DNA from: CAZGLR01 sp964526635
GTDB taxonomy: Bacteria; Zixibacteria; MSB-5A5; GN15; JAAZOE01
Direction of reading: 5' to 3'
Assembly (NCBI GenBank): GCA_964526635.1
Contig: CAZGLR010000024.1
Location: forward strand, 1 to 33,236
DNA: 33,236 bases
Program-made: the position numbers and the translations under genes
Notes under the pieces: generated by a model
The model's input: only the letters and a program-made list of their open reading frames with translations
Database searches by the model: none
What the model was told of the DNA's origin: nothing
Shown: positions 33,220 through 33,236 of the stretch, piece after piece
How the letters are laid out: each line of letters opens with the position of its first letter
Numbering within the stretch: position 1 is the first letter of the stretch

Positions 33220-33236
33220 CTACGGAAATTCCGGTT

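Overview
The window looks like chromosomal DNA of an uncultured Gram-negative bacterium of the FCB (Fibrobacterota-Chlorobiota-Bacteroidota) superphylum, most like Zixibacteria or a related candidate phylum. This is inference. It rests on three ~860-residue exported proteins ending in a Type IX-secretion-like C-terminal module (VYPNPYRIDAGYA ... GKLVIIK), an outer-membrane polysaccharide export gene, moderate GC, and mixed ATG/GTG/TTG starts. UGA is a normal stop in several genes here. No rRNA, tRNA, insertion sequence, phage gene or CRISPR array was seen.

Layout. (1) 3-3237: a membrane-anchored PP2C-type (RsbU/SpoIIE) phosphatase cut by the window edge, then a membrane-anchored GGDEF diguanylate cyclase behind its own promoter. 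(2) 3416-9732: a tightly packed exopolysaccharide export/modification operon (polysaccharide export protein, Wzz-type chain-length protein, TPR protein, BY-type tyrosine kinase, DUF3473-type polysaccharide deacetylase, DUF362 protein), with no sugar transferase, flippase or polymerase. (3) 9799-11545: an ABC-2 exporter pair. (4) 11638-14709: an M20 dipeptidase, a divergent SDR with a substituted catalytic motif, and an EamA transporter, closed by a terminator. (5) 14756-15886 (minus): M29 aminopeptidase. (6) 16022-17035: a secreted DUF3179 protein whose reading frame is interrupted by one UGA exactly where the family's CPLC motif has its first Cys. It is followed by a SECIS-like hairpin, making it a candidate selenoprotein with a UxxC motif. 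(7) 17120-27812: two tandem minus-strand sorting-domain paralogues and a third on the plus strand, enclosing an MFS transporter and a MurG/GT28-like glycosyltransferase. (8) 27863-31634: an exported bleomycin-hydrolase-like C1 peptidase, then the threonine-degradation pair (SDR-type threonine dehydrogenase and 2-amino-3-ketobutyrate CoA ligase). (9) 32062-33129: an aldo/keto reductase flanked by hairpin-rich intergenic DNA.

How the genes fit together. The phosphatase and cyclase are plausible signalling inputs to the adjacent polysaccharide operon (c-di-GMP and phosphorylation). The threonine genes form one pathway: threonine to 2-amino-3-ketobutyrate to glycine plus acetyl-CoA. The peptidases (M20, M29, C1B) and the threonine pathway together suggest peptide and amino-acid catabolism. 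The most notable observation is the possible UGA recoding in the DUF3179 gene.
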